Below, piece by piece: positions 51,227-60,134 of a DNA stretch of 64,000 bases. The notes under the pieces were generated by a model that had not been told where the DNA came from, searched no databases, and was given only the letters and a program-made list of their open reading frames with translations. How positions within the stretch are numbered: the first letter of the stretch is position 1; every line of letters begins with the position of its first letter. The DNA is taken from positions 1,550,001 through 1,614,000 of the forward strand of contig CAWIUG010000005.1 of assembly GCA_963839165.1 (NCBI GenBank), written 5' to 3'. Source of the stretch: DATFVA01 sp963839165 (GTDB lineage Bacteria > Bacteroidota > Ignavibacteria > Ignavibacteriales > Ignavibacteriaceae). The translations under genes were made by a program, and so were the position numbers.

Positions 51227-52357
51227 ATGAAGATTATATTAACCATCATAATAAAAGAATTCCTTCAGCTTAAACGCGATCCCAGATTGTTCGGGATAAT
51301 ATTTATTGCACCCGTGCTTCAGCTTATACTTCTCGGCTATGCCGCCAACCTCGACATCAATAACATCAACACCGTTGTCTACAATCAGGATAAGTCAGTA
51401 TCAAGCAGGGAGTTTATAGAAAAATTCGAACGCTCGGGTTACTTTACAATGAATCACTATGCCGATAGCTACGACCAGGTAATGAATTATATAAATAAAG
51501 GAGACGACCTCTGGGCACTTGTAATCCCTAAAGATTTTGAAAAGAAACTCCAGCGGGGAGAACAGGTTCAGGTTCAGGCTCTGTTCGATGGCTCCGACGG
51601 CAATAAGGCTTCGATAGCATTCGGATATGTTACCGGGGTGGTTTCAAGTTATTCGCAGAACCTCCTTGTTGAAGCTAAGAACAGATCAGGTATGCGGTCG
51701 GTCGCAGCCGTTAATATCAATCCCGAACTAAGGGTATGGTATAATCCCGATCTGAAAACAAGAGTGTTTATGCTGCCGGGTATCATGGGTCTCCTCTTAA
51801 CAATTATCACCACTTCCCTTATGGCAATGGCAATCGTTAAAGAAAGGGAGATCGGTACGCTCGAGCAGATAATCGTTACTCCTATTAAACCTGCTCAGCT
51901 GATAATCGGAAAGACGATCCCTTTCATCGTTTTCGGATTCGTAGACGTGTTGATCGTAACTGTTGTCATGGTTTACTGGTTCGGCATCGCCATCAGAGGT
52001 GATTTCTTCTTCCTTATGCTTGCCTCGTTTATTTATGTTCTTTCTTCGCTGGGTTTAGGCTTGTTTATATCTACAGTTTCGAAAACTCAGCAGCAGGCAA
52101 TGATGGTAGCGATGTTCGGGGTTCTGCTGCCGATGAACTTCCTTTCCGGGTTTGCCTTCCCTATTGAAAATATGCCGGGATGGATTCAGCCAATCACTTA
52201 TCTTATTCCTTTAAGATATTATATAACCATTCTAAGGGGAGTTATTCTGAAGGGCGACGGCTTCTTTCAGCTTATTCCTGAAACAGCTGCTCTGCTTGGT
52301 ATAGGAATTTTTATACTTGCCGCTAGCTCGTTACGATTCAGAAAACGACTGGAATAA
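51227..52357 (+). CDS. ABC-2 type permease 2 (YbhR/YbhS-like)
   Basis: A 376-residue paralogue of the preceding permease, with the same plan: FIAPVLQLILLGYAANLDIN, periplasmic domain, VKEREIGTLEQIIVTPIKPA, and FLSGFAFPIENMPGWIQPIT. Together with the adaptor and two ATPases it completes a YbhGFSR-type drug or cation exporter. It is the last gene of the TetR-led operon. Confidence 0.93.
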   Translation: MKIILTIIIKEFLQLKRDPRLFGIIFIAPVLQLILLGYAANLDINNINTVVYNQDKSVSSREFIEKFERSGYFTMNHYADSYDQVMNYINKGDDLWALVIPKDFEKKLQRGEQVQVQALFDGSDGNKASIAFGYVTGVVSSYSQNLLVEAKNRSGMRSVAAVNINPELRVWYNPDLKTRVFMLPGIMGLLLTIITTSLMAMAIVKEREIGTLEQIIVTPIKPAQLIIGKTIPFIVFGFVDVLIVTVVMVYWFGIAIRGDFFFLMLASFIYVLSSLGLGLFISTVSKTQQQAMMVAMFGVLLPMNFLSGFAFPIENMPGWIQPITYLIPLRYYITILRGVILKGDGFFQLIPETAALLGIGIFILAASSLRFRKRLE

Positions 52358-52414
52358 AGACCCGCCGCCCGTGGTGAAGCGGATGTGAAGCGTGTGTGAA
52401 ACGTATTAGGATCG

Positions 52415-53497
52415 GTGAAGAACCGGATTTCGGATGGTTTTTTAGCTTCTCTCACAGTCGGATTTCCCAACATTGCCTATATTCTTATCCATATGTCCAT
52501 AATTATTTTCATCGCCTCAGCGCTTACAATCGGATTCGTCGGTACCAAAATGGCGGGTTTTGCCGATCAACTGGCAGACCGTACAGGACTAGGTGAAGCC
52601 ATGGCAGGCGCCGTACTTCTCGGTGCCAGCACATCAATTCCAGGCATTACAGCGTCTGTTGTTTCAGCTATTGATGGATTTCCTTCTATGTCGCTCTCAA
52701 ATGCATTCGGCGGAATAGCCGCTCAAACCGCATTTCTCGCAATCGCGGATATATCCTACAGGAAGGTAAACCTGGAACATGCTGCTGCTTCAGTGGAAAA
52801 TATGATGCAGGGCTCCTTATTAATAGCATTGCTCGGTATCCTTTTCCTCGCACTCTCCGCTCCTGAATTCAGTTTCTGGGGTATTCATCCCGCAACACCG
52901 GTTCTGCTTATAGCTTATATTGGCGGCACCCGACTCATCTATAAGAGCAGGGAGAACCCTATGTGGTTTCCCCGGAAGACAGAAGAAACCAGGATGGATG
53001 TCCCCGATGAAGACAATAAAACGAAGTCTTTGTCGCGGATGTGGATCAGTTTTTTACTTTCGGCTGCCCTGATAATAGCCGCCGGCTGGTTTATTACAAA
53101 ATCGGCCGAAGACATAGCAGCCTCGGCGGGACTGAATCACAGTTTTGTAGGCGCGGTACTGATTGCCATCTCCACTTCCCTCCCCGAACTTGTAACTTCA
53201 GTAGCCGCGGTACGTCGCGGAGCCCTCACACTGGCAGTAGGCGGTGTACTCGGAGGGAATGTTTTTGATACTCTCTTTGCCGCGATGGCCGATGTAGCCT
53301 ACCGGGATGGCTCGATTTACGCTGCTGCAACAAGCAAGGAATTTACAATAATCGGGGCAGCTGTAACGATGACGTCGGTGCTTCTGCTCGGACTCTTACG
53401 CCGGGAAAAGAAGGGATTCGCGAACATAGGATTTGAGAGCTCATTGATAATTATAATCTACCTTGTCTCCATCCTTCTGATCAGTTTTAATCAATAG
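52415..53497 (+). CDS. Sodium/calcium exchanger family protein, asymmetric alpha repeats
   Basis: A roughly 360-residue cation/Ca2+ antiporter-like membrane protein with about ten helices in two halves. The second alpha repeat, AISTSLPELVTSVAAVRRG followed by GGVLGGNVFDTLF, has the family Glu. The first, GASTSIPGITASVVSAIDG, has Gly where the Glu of the SLPE motif belongs. This would remove one ion ligand, so transport may differ from standard members. The start is uncertain: GTG at 52415 or ATG at 52493 (MSIIIFIASALTIGF). Confidence 0.82.
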   Translation: MKNRISDGFLASLTVGFPNIAYILIHMSIIIFIASALTIGFVGTKMAGFADQLADRTGLGEAMAGAVLLGASTSIPGITASVVSAIDGFPSMSLSNAFGGIAAQTAFLAIADISYRKVNLEHAAASVENMMQGSLLIALLGILFLALSAPEFSFWGIHPATPVLLIAYIGGTRLIYKSRENPMWFPRKTEETRMDVPDEDNKTKSLSRMWISFLLSAALIIAAGWFITKSAEDIAASAGLNHSFVGAVLIAISTSLPELVTSVAAVRRGALTLAVGGVLGGNVFDTLFAAMADVAYRDGSIYAAATSKEFTIIGAAVTMTSVLLLGLLRREKKGFANIGFESSLIIIIYLVSILLISFNQ

Positions 53498-53564
53498 GAT
53501 TTTTGAACTCCCGCAAAATGTTTTATGTTACTATGGTATCTATCAGTTTTACCAGGAATTCTTA

Positions 53565-54911
53565 ATGAAGATTACAAATCCCGAACCGCCGATCGAAAAA
53601 CTCATTCGCCCGTTCAAGGAGTTCACCAGGGCAGAAGCATCAAGCGGAATCTTATTGATAATATGTACGGTGATTGCGCTCGTCTGGGCTAATACAGGAT
53701 TTTCTGAATCATATTTTAGTCTGTGGCATACGAAAATATCAGTAGGCGTGGAAAGTTTTAAGCTCGATTATAGTCTGCATCACTGGATAAATGATGGCCT
53801 GATGGCTGTGTTCTTTTTTGTGGTAGGACTCGAAATAAAGCGCGAATTCCTCGTGGGCGAATTATCAACCGCCAGACAGGCAATCCTCCCTGTGGCAGCA
53901 GCCTTCGGCGGAATGGTCTTCCCTGCTCTTATCTATATTATATTTAATGCCGGCGGAAATGGCGAGTCTGGCTGGGGAATTCCGATGGCTACTGATATTG
54001 CATTTGTAATAGGACTAATGGCTCTTCTCGGTTCAAACGTGCCCGTTAATCTTAAAATCTTTATTACGGCCTTAGCAATCGCGGATGATATCGGGGCCGT
54101 ACTGGTCATCGCTTTCTTTTATACGGCTCAGCTTTCGTTTACAGCTTTAGCTATTGCAGCCGGTGTATTCATTGTCCTTTTCATTGCTAACAGGCTTGGG
54201 GTAAGAAACCTGCTTTTCTATGTTGTGTTTGGACTTGCCTTATGGGTGGCATTTTTGATGTCGGGTATTCATGCTACCGTGGCCGGGGTGCTGCTCGCGT
54301 TTGTGGTTCCCGCTACCTCAAGGTATAACACAAGGGATTTCCTTGTTAACGGAAAAGAGCTCCTTGACGAATTTGACCTTGAAGGAGAAGAAGGTCCAAA
54401 TGTACTGGCAAACGAGGAGAGGCAGAATATCGTGCAGACGCTTGAAGGCACTTGCGCGAAAGTGCTTACGCCTCTTCAGAGATTTGAGCACTCGCTTAAC
54501 CCCTGGGTTTCATTTTTCATTATGCCTGTATTCGCGCTTGCAAATGCGGGAGTGCCGCTGCAGGAGGATTTCTTTGAATCTCTTGTGAATGAAGTTAGTC
54601 TGGGTATAATTGGCGGGTTGTTCATCGGCAAACAGGTTGGAATATTCATCTTCTCCTGGCTCGCTGTAAAACTGAACATCGCCAGCCTTCCTTCAAAGGT
54701 TCATTGGAAACATATTTATGGAGCCGGCATCCTTGCAGGCATCGGCTTCACTATGTCGCTGTTCATAACTAACCTGGCTTTTAGTTCTGAGGAACTGACG
54801 AACATAGCCAAGGTAGGCATCCTGGCCGCGTCGCTCATCTCAGGAATTACAGGCTACCTTATGCTAAGGTTTTCCGGAACAAAAAAAGTTTTAGAAGAAA
54901 AGGCATTATGA
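53565..54911 (+). CDS. nhaA: Na+/H+ antiporter NhaA
   Basis: A 448-residue NhaA. The conserved Asp pair is in ALAIADDIGAVLVIAFFY; GWGIPMATDIAFVIGLMALL and GIGFTMSLFITNLAF are also typical. The loop between helices 8 and 9 is long and acidic (about 255-300), making the protein longer than E. coli NhaA (388). It exports sodium in exchange for protons. It follows the calcium exchanger-like gene by 67 bases. Confidence 0.96.
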   Translation: MKITNPEPPIEKLIRPFKEFTRAEASSGILLIICTVIALVWANTGFSESYFSLWHTKISVGVESFKLDYSLHHWINDGLMAVFFFVVGLEIKREFLVGELSTARQAILPVAAAFGGMVFPALIYIIFNAGGNGESGWGIPMATDIAFVIGLMALLGSNVPVNLKIFITALAIADDIGAVLVIAFFYTAQLSFTALAIAAGVFIVLFIANRLGVRNLLFYVVFGLALWVAFLMSGIHATVAGVLLAFVVPATSRYNTRDFLVNGKELLDEFDLEGEEGPNVLANEERQNIVQTLEGTCAKVLTPLQRFEHSLNPWVSFFIMPVFALANAGVPLQEDFFESLVNEVSLGIIGGLFIGKQVGIFIFSWLAVKLNIASLPSKVHWKHIYGAGILAGIGFTMSLFITNLAFSSEELTNIAKVGILAASLISGITGYLMLRFSGTKKVLEEKAL

Positions 54912-54992
54912 TATGAATTATAAAATAACATTCCCTTATTTATTATTTTAGATGATGTATTAATAAAAATTCTGAAAACACGGGAGCAGTAA

Positions 54993-55739
54993 ATGAGTAA
55001 ATTAGTTTTATTACGTCACGGCGAGAGCACCTGGAATAAGGAAAACCGCTTTACCGGATGGACGGATGTTGATTTATCTGATCAGGGAGTCTTCGAAGCC
55101 CGAAAAGCAGGCGATGTGCTTAAGGAGGAAGGCTATATTTTCGATATGGCTTATACTTCAGTACTGAAAAGGGCGATAAGAACTTTATGGATAGCACTGG
55201 ATAAACTGGACCTTATGTGGATACCTGTAGAAAGATCCTGGCGGTTGAATGAAAGACATTATGGTGCTCTGCAGGGATTAAATAAGGCTGAGATGGCAAA
55301 GAAATTCGGAGAAGAACAGGTGCACACCTGGAGAAGAAGCTACGATATTCAGCCCCCGGCCCTTGATAAAGATGATGAACGCTACCCCGGAAAAGATCCC
55401 CGCTATAAGGACCTTACCAATAAGGAACTCCCGCTTACCGAATGCCTTAAAGATACGGTTGAGAGGTTTCTCCCCTACTGGAAAGATACTATTGCCCCTT
55501 CAATACAATCCGGTAAGAGGATAATAATTGCCGCTCACGGTAATAGTCTGCGCGCCCTTGTGAAATACCTCGACAACGTACCGGATGAAGAGATAGTAGG
55601 ACTGAATATACCTACAGGCATCCCTCTTGTTTATGAACTTGACGATAACCTGAAACCGCTGAAGCACTACTACCTCGGCAACCAGGAGGAAATTCAGAAA
55701 AAGACAAACGCCGTAGCGAACCAGGGTAAAGCAAAATAA
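54993..55739 (+). CDS. gpmA: 2,3-bisphosphoglycerate-dependent phosphoglycerate mutase
   Basis: A 248-residue glycolytic enzyme that interconverts 3- and 2-phosphoglycerate. LVLLRHGESTWNKENRFTGW carries the phospho-His, ERHYGALQGLNK the acid-base Glu and IAAHGNSLRALVKYLD the second His. Length is the family's usual one. A GGGAG ribosome site precedes the ATG. Confidence 0.97.
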   Translation: MSKLVLLRHGESTWNKENRFTGWTDVDLSDQGVFEARKAGDVLKEEGYIFDMAYTSVLKRAIRTLWIALDKLDLMWIPVERSWRLNERHYGALQGLNKAEMAKKFGEEQVHTWRRSYDIQPPALDKDDERYPGKDPRYKDLTNKELPLTECLKDTVERFLPYWKDTIAPSIQSGKRIIIAAHGNSLRALVKYLDNVPDEEIVGLNIPTGIPLVYELDDNLKPLKHYYLGNQEEIQKKTNAVANQGKAK

Positions 55740-55754
55740 TTTTATCTAATATAC

Positions 55755-55788
55755 AGGGAGAGATCAGGTATTTATAAGGTTTCTCCCT
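55755..55788 (+). terminator. Hairpin after gpmA
   Basis: agggagaga (55755-55763) pairs with tttctccct (55780-55788) with one G-T pair and a 16-base loop, 16 bases after the stop codon. The tail is AATTT, with no strong T run, so termination is only likely. Confidence 0.5.
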
Positions 55789-55867
55789 AATTTAGCCTTG
55801 ACTTTCAGAACCAAAATATCCATCTTTTGCCACGATTTTACATCAACTAACGGTTGCCACCTATCTT

Positions 55868-56923
55868 ATGACTAAAAAAATCACTTTTGCAATTCTTTCT
55901 GTTCTCTTTTTCCTGCCCTTCGCAAATGCACAAACAGTTATAGCAAAATATGCCGGTGAGTTTATGGCAATAGGGGTTGGAGGAAGACCGCTTGCAATGG
56001 GAGGAGCTTTCTCTGCCGTTGCTAACGACATTACCGCCGGGTATTATAATCCGGCAGGACTTGCGCAGGTAAATTATCCTCAGATATCTCTGATGCATGA
56101 TGAAAGGTTCGGCAACCTGGTTAACTACGATTATGCCGCTGTTGCTATCCCATGGAGTACCGATATGACTTTTGCACTTAGTGTTATGCGCCTCGGTATT
56201 GACGGTATTCCCGATACCAGGCAGGCTCTTGAAGACGGCAGAAACCCCGGTGTTACTGTTACCGATCCTAACTTTATTACTGACCAGTATGCAAGATTAA
56301 ACTCTAATAAGATAACCGAATTCAGCGACCAGGACTGGGCGTTCTACCTCAGTTTCGCAAAGATCCATTCTGAAAATTTCTATTACGGTGCCAGCGTTAA
56401 AATCATTTATAAAGATATTGCGGAATACAATGCTTATGGAGTTGGGTTCGATGTGGGAGCGATCTATCTTCCTTTTGAAAACTTTTCGGTCGGTGCAAAC
56501 CTGCAGGACATAACCACAACTCTGGTCTCCTGGAATACAGGTCTTAATGAATTGATCTCGCCTACCGCAAAAGTCGGGGCTGCCTATGGACTCCATATTC
56601 TAAACGGTACTCTTACTCCGGCGTTTGATTTTGATGTAAGGTTTGAGAACAGACAGTATGCATCCACCTTCCACCTTGGTCCTGTAAGTTTTGATATGCA
56701 CGCGGGACTGGAATTCAATTATAACAACCTGTTCTCAATAAGAGGCGGGTATAACGATGTAAAGCAGTTTACTGTTGGTGCCGGCATAAAGCTTCCCAAG
56801 CTGAATATTGATTATTCCTTCGCAAGGTTTAATATGGCCGAAATCGACAGGCTCCCCGATACACATAGAATTTCTATTATCCTTACCCTTGAAGAACCCA
56901 GATTCTTAAGAGACGGGATTTAA
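55868..56923 (+). CDS. PorV/PorQ family outer-membrane protein
   Basis: A 351-residue beta-barrel protein of the UPF0164/PorV-PorQ group. It has a signal peptide (ITFAILSVLFFLPFANAQ), then the family start FMAIGVGGRPLAMGGAFSAV with DITAGYYNPAGLAQV. The rest is a series of amphipathic strands ending in a short C-terminal strand. PorV-type proteins act at the outer membrane in the type IX secretion pathway of Bacteroidota relatives; whether this one does is inference, but the GldL/GldM-like pair at 62-64 kb fits. Confidence 0.88.
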   Translation: MTKKITFAILSVLFFLPFANAQTVIAKYAGEFMAIGVGGRPLAMGGAFSAVANDITAGYYNPAGLAQVNYPQISLMHDERFGNLVNYDYAAVAIPWSTDMTFALSVMRLGIDGIPDTRQALEDGRNPGVTVTDPNFITDQYARLNSNKITEFSDQDWAFYLSFAKIHSENFYYGASVKIIYKDIAEYNAYGVGFDVGAIYLPFENFSVGANLQDITTTLVSWNTGLNELISPTAKVGAAYGLHILNGTLTPAFDFDVRFENRQYASTFHLGPVSFDMHAGLEFNYNNLFSIRGGYNDVKQFTVGAGIKLPKLNIDYSFARFNMAEIDRLPDTHRISIILTLEEPRFLRDGI

Positions 56924-56952
56924 GAATCGTTGTTATCTTCTACCTGTACAGT

Positions 56953-57378
56953 TCACCCTTTTCTTCTTCCGGAGAGATGGTAATCAAGACTGTAGCGTCC
57001 CGGTCCCATTAAAAATAATCCAAGAAGCGTTATTCCCAGTTCAAGCGGATGAGAAATTGAACTTAGAGGACCTCCGGTAACATAACCGCTGTTTGCCGCG
57101 ACAAGCATAGTTATAATTATAAAAGCCGCTGCGGGACGGAAGAATAATCCAAGAAGAATAAGTATCCCTCCGAAAAACTCAGCACAGGATGCAAGAAATC
57201 CCCACACGGGGTAGGAGAAGGTGATTCCGATGTGAGATACCGCGGAGCCTATATTTGTCCAGGTTTCGGGACCCGCAAAAAGTTTTCTGCCTCCGTAAAC
57301 AAATATGTAAGCCAATCCAAGTATCACCCTGATAGTAAGCAGTCCAAGGTCAGGATATGTTCTAAGTTTCCATTTCAT
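56953..57378 (-). CDS. DoxX family membrane protein
   Basis: A 141-residue protein with four membrane helices: GLLTIRVILGLAYIFVYGGR at the start, PVWGFLASCAEFFGGILILL, PAAAFIIITMLVAANSG, and LGITLLGLFLMGPGRYSLD at the end. DoxX members are linked to redox or sulfur chemistry, but no role is fixed. The start at 57378 follows AGGAG and lies inside the receiver gene (17-base overlap), so the two are translationally coupled. Confidence 0.88.
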   Translation of the reverse strand: MKWKLRTYPDLGLLTIRVILGLAYIFVYGGRKLFAGPETWTNIGSAVSHIGITFSYPVWGFLASCAEFFGGILILLGLFFRPAAAFIIITMLVAANSGYVTGGPLSSISHPLELGITLLGLFLMGPGRYSLDYHLSGRRKG

Positions 57379-57769
57379 TATCACTCCTGGTTTTATTAGC
57401 CGCATTCAGCAGCGTACGCATCAGCACATGATTATCAACGGGTTTAGTCAGGAAAATATCCACCCCCGCGTTTATCGCATTCTCAACATCAGTCTTAAAA
57501 GCGTGCGCGGTGAGACAAACGATAGGTATGTCTCTGAATTCAGGGTCAGCCTTCAATTCCTTAGTTAGTTCGAGTCCGTTTTTCCCGCCTTTAAGGGAGA
57601 TGTCCATCAGTATTACATCATATTTATTTTTTCTAAGGTTCTCATATAAAGTAACGTCTGAATCACAAATATCGGTTATAAAGCTTTTGCGCAGGAACAT
57701 CCGTAGAAACCGCTGGTTCTCAGCATCATCTTCTGTTATCAGTATTCTTGGCTTATTTTCGTCATCCAT
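57362..57769 (-). CDS. Single-domain response regulator
   Basis: A 135-residue receiver with no output domain. Asp14/Asp15 form the acidic pair, Asp56 in VILMDISLKGG is the phospho-acceptor, Thr88 is in CLTAHAF and Lys109 in FLTKP. No kinase is nearby. It may act by protein contact or as a phosphorelay shuttle. It is coupled to the DoxX gene. Confidence 0.92.
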   Translation of the reverse strand: MDDENKPRILITEDDAENQRFLRMFLRKSFITDICDSDVTLYENLRKNKYDVILMDISLKGGKNGLELTKELKADPEFRDIPIVCLTAHAFKTDVENAINAGVDIFLTKPVDNHVLMRTLLNAANKTRSDNEMET

Positions 57770-57901
57770 ATATTTTTTCAGTATTATGAAAATTTAAGAT
57801 ATAAATATTTTAATAATGTTGTGCGGATATTGGTTAATCTGCATAGTTGAAATTTGTTTCCAAATAAATAAATTTAACCAGTTAACATATAAGATTAAAT
57901 T

Positions 57902-58126
57902 ATGGTTCCAGAATTCCACCAGATTGGCAGAATAATGATTTATGCGGGTATTTTCATACTCGTTCTGGGCGTCCTGTTCTTTTTCGGCGACAAGATCCCT
58001 TTCCTCGGAAAGCTGCCGGGAGATATCTATATAAAGAAGAAAAACTTCACCTTCTACTTCCCTATTGTTACTTCCATACTTCTCAGTCTTTTGATAAGCC
58101 TGATTATCTATCTATTCAGGAAATGA
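57902..58126 (+). CDS. DUF2905 family small membrane protein
   Basis: A 74-residue protein with two membrane helices (IMIYAGIFILVLGVLFFFG and FPIVTSILLSLLISLIIYLF) joined by IPFLGKLPGDIYIKKKNFTF, the hallmark of DUF2905. Function is unknown. It converges on the TlpA-like gene, eight bases away. Confidence 0.88.
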   Translation: MVPEFHQIGRIMIYAGIFILVLGVLFFFGDKIPFLGKLPGDIYIKKKNFTFYFPIVTSILLSLLISLIIYLFRK

Positions 58127-58134
58127 TAGTTTCT

Positions 58135-58677
58135 CTATGATTTTTCAATCAGTTCTTTGATCTTGGTTTCATATTCACTTTTCGGATATAGCCCGACGAT
58201 CTTTTTAACAATGTTGCCGTCCTGATCAATGATGAAGGTAGTGGGGATGGCATTTACTCCTCCGAAATCATTTATCACCTTATCATTAAAATAAACGATG
58301 GGATAATTTATTCCCATACGGTCAACAAAATCCGGAACTCCTGCTTTTGTGTTTTCTCTGTCGAGTGAAATTCCTATTACCGCTACTTTGTCCTTGTATT
58401 CATTCTGCAGTGAAATAAGATCAGGAATTCCTTTCCGGCACGGCGGACACCAGGTTGCCCAGAAATCTACAATAACAACCTTTCCCTTAAAATCGGATAA
58501 ACTCACATCCTCGCCGCTTATATTGCTCAGTGTGAAATCGGGGGCTTTGCTGTTATTATCCTGCAGGGTTGTGTTGTCCTGCGGAGTCTGATCGGCTTTC
58601 GGCTCGTTCTGTTTCTGACAGCCGACAACAGTTACAGAATAAAATAATATTATAACTGAGGCTAATATTTTAATCAT
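58135..58677 (-). CDS. TlpA/ResA-like thioredoxin lipoprotein
   Basis: A 180-residue periplasmic redoxin. The lipobox ends at Cys20 (TVVGC). The thioredoxin fold starts at APDFTLSNISGEDVSLSDFK, with active site Cys77-Pro-Pro-Cys80 (FWATWCPPCRKG) and the cis-Pro in NAIPTTFIIDQDG. It probably reduces disulfides in exported proteins, as TlpA/ResA do in cytochrome c maturation. It is the last gene of a three-gene minus-strand unit. Confidence 0.93.
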   Translation of the reverse strand: MIKILASVIILFYSVTVVGCQKQNEPKADQTPQDNTTLQDNNSKAPDFTLSNISGEDVSLSDFKGKVVIVDFWATWCPPCRKGIPDLISLQNEYKDKVAVIGISLDRENTKAGVPDFVDRMGINYPIVYFNDKVINDFGGVNAIPTTFIIDQDGNIVKKIVGLYPKSEYETKIKELIEKS

Positions 58678-58694
58678 ACTATTTTCCTTTTGAA

Positions 58695-58928
58695 TTATTG
58701 ATTCTCGTTCAAAACCTTTTGAGCTTTCTGGGGGTTAAATCCAGGGGGATAAGGACCTTGTTCCGGTACGCTCCGCGTATTATTTACAATAAAAAATATT
58801 ACGAGGATAATAACGATAACTATAGTCCATACCGTATTTTTATATCTTGGATCAATCAGCGGTTTCTTCTGATCTACCCTGGTTTTACCTATCTGTCTTG
58901 GTTTGGGTTTATTTTTTTTCTGTGCCAT
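58695..58928 (-). CDS. Small membrane protein, unknown function
   Basis: A 77-residue protein: a Lys/Pro-rich basic N terminus (KKNKPKPRQIGKTRVDQKKP), one helix (TVWTIVIVIILVIFFIVNN) and a short acidic-polar tail. The family was not recognised. It sits between the radical SAM and TlpA-like genes, with gaps of 42 and 17 bases, so it is part of their transcript. Confidence 0.7.
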   Translation of the reverse strand: MAQKKNKPKPRQIGKTRVDQKKPLIDPRYKNTVWTIVIVIILVIFFIVNNTRSVPEQGPYPPGFNPQKAQKVLNENQ

Positions 58929-58970
58929 AATACCGGTATATGATGAAATTATTGAAAAAGTGTTTCAAAA

Positions 58971-60038
58971 TTAAAACATTTCTAACTGGTTATTTACTTT
59001 TTTGAATAAATCTTTCCTTAAATCTATCCTTTTCCTGTTAAGTCCGTATTTTTTACAGCTTAATTCAAATAGCGAATGTATAGTTTCAGCCAACTCTCCC
59101 TTGCCTGAAAACCTTGTACCGAATTCAGATTCATTAAGTTTCCCGTCCCGCATTTGCTTTATCTTGTTGATCACTTTCTTCTCCCTGTCGGGAAATTCAG
59201 TCTTCAGCCATTGAATAAAAAGATCCTTAACCGCATAAGGCAGACGCAGCATTATATGTCCCGCAAACAAAGCCCCTCTTCCTGATGCTTCCTTCAGGAT
59301 AGAAGGAATTTCCTCATCGTTAAGACCGGGAATTACCGGAGCAATGTTAACACCCACTGGAATATTTTCAGCAGAGAACTTCTCTATTACCTGCAGCCTT
59401 CTTTCGGGAGAAGAAGTTCTTGGCTCCATTTTACGAGCAAGGTCTTTATCGAGAGTAGTGACTGAAAGACAGACGGAAACCAGCCCCATCTCCGCCATTT
59501 CCTTAAGAATATCCATATCCCTTTCGATCAAAGCATTCTTGGTAATGATGGAAACCGGGTTGCGGTATTTCAGGCATACCTTCAATGTTTCCCTGGTGAT
59601 TTCCAATTGTCTTTCAACAGGCTGATAACAGTCGGTATTCCCGCTGAACATTATGAAGTCAGGCTTGTAGCTCTTCTTATTAAATTCTGCTTCAAGAAGT
59701 TTAGGTGCATCCTTCTTGATCATTATCTTCGATTCAAAATCGGTTCCTGAGGAGAAGCCGAGGAATTCGTGAGTAGGCCGTGCATAGCAGTACACGCATC
59801 CATGTTCGCATCCGCGGTAAGGATTGAATGAATATTCGAATCCTACATCATAGCTGTCGTTTTTCGATATTATAGATTTGGAGTCGTCCCTGAAGAACTG
59901 TGTCTGTATCTTTTTTTCTTCTTCAGGCTCGGTAAAGTAATCCATTTCATCAGGCTTAAAATCGTCAAGAGAGAGTTTCTCAAACCTGTTGCCGGGATTA
60001 AATTGTGCGCCTCTGCCTCGTATCCGTGTATTGCTCAT
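58971..60038 (-). CDS. PA0069/SplB-like radical SAM protein
   Basis: A 355-residue radical SAM enzyme. The cluster motif is Cys77-x3-Cys81-x2-Cys84 in GCEHGCVYCYARPTHEF. RGAQFNPGNRFE at the start and FMFSGNTDCYQPVERQLEIT are hallmarks of the PA0069 group, related to spore photoproduct lyase. The substrate is unknown; photoproduct repair is only suggested by distant relation. Confidence 0.9.
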   Translation of the reverse strand: MSNTRIRGRGAQFNPGNRFEKLSLDDFKPDEMDYFTEPEEEKKIQTQFFRDDSKSIISKNDSYDVGFEYSFNPYRGCEHGCVYCYARPTHEFLGFSSGTDFESKIMIKKDAPKLLEAEFNKKSYKPDFIMFSGNTDCYQPVERQLEITRETLKVCLKYRNPVSIITKNALIERDMDILKEMAEMGLVSVCLSVTTLDKDLARKMEPRTSSPERRLQVIEKFSAENIPVGVNIAPVIPGLNDEEIPSILKEASGRGALFAGHIMLRLPYAVKDLFIQWLKTEFPDREKKVINKIKQMRDGKLNESEFGTRFSGKGELAETIHSLFELSCKKYGLNRKRIDLRKDLFKKVNNQLEMF

Positions 60039-60134
60039 TTAACAAAGATAAGAAAAGATTTTCATCCGTTTTATAGAAAAAATCATCCTCATTTTAACGT
60101 TCTTGTCTATCCTGAGGATCCCAAACGTGAAATG

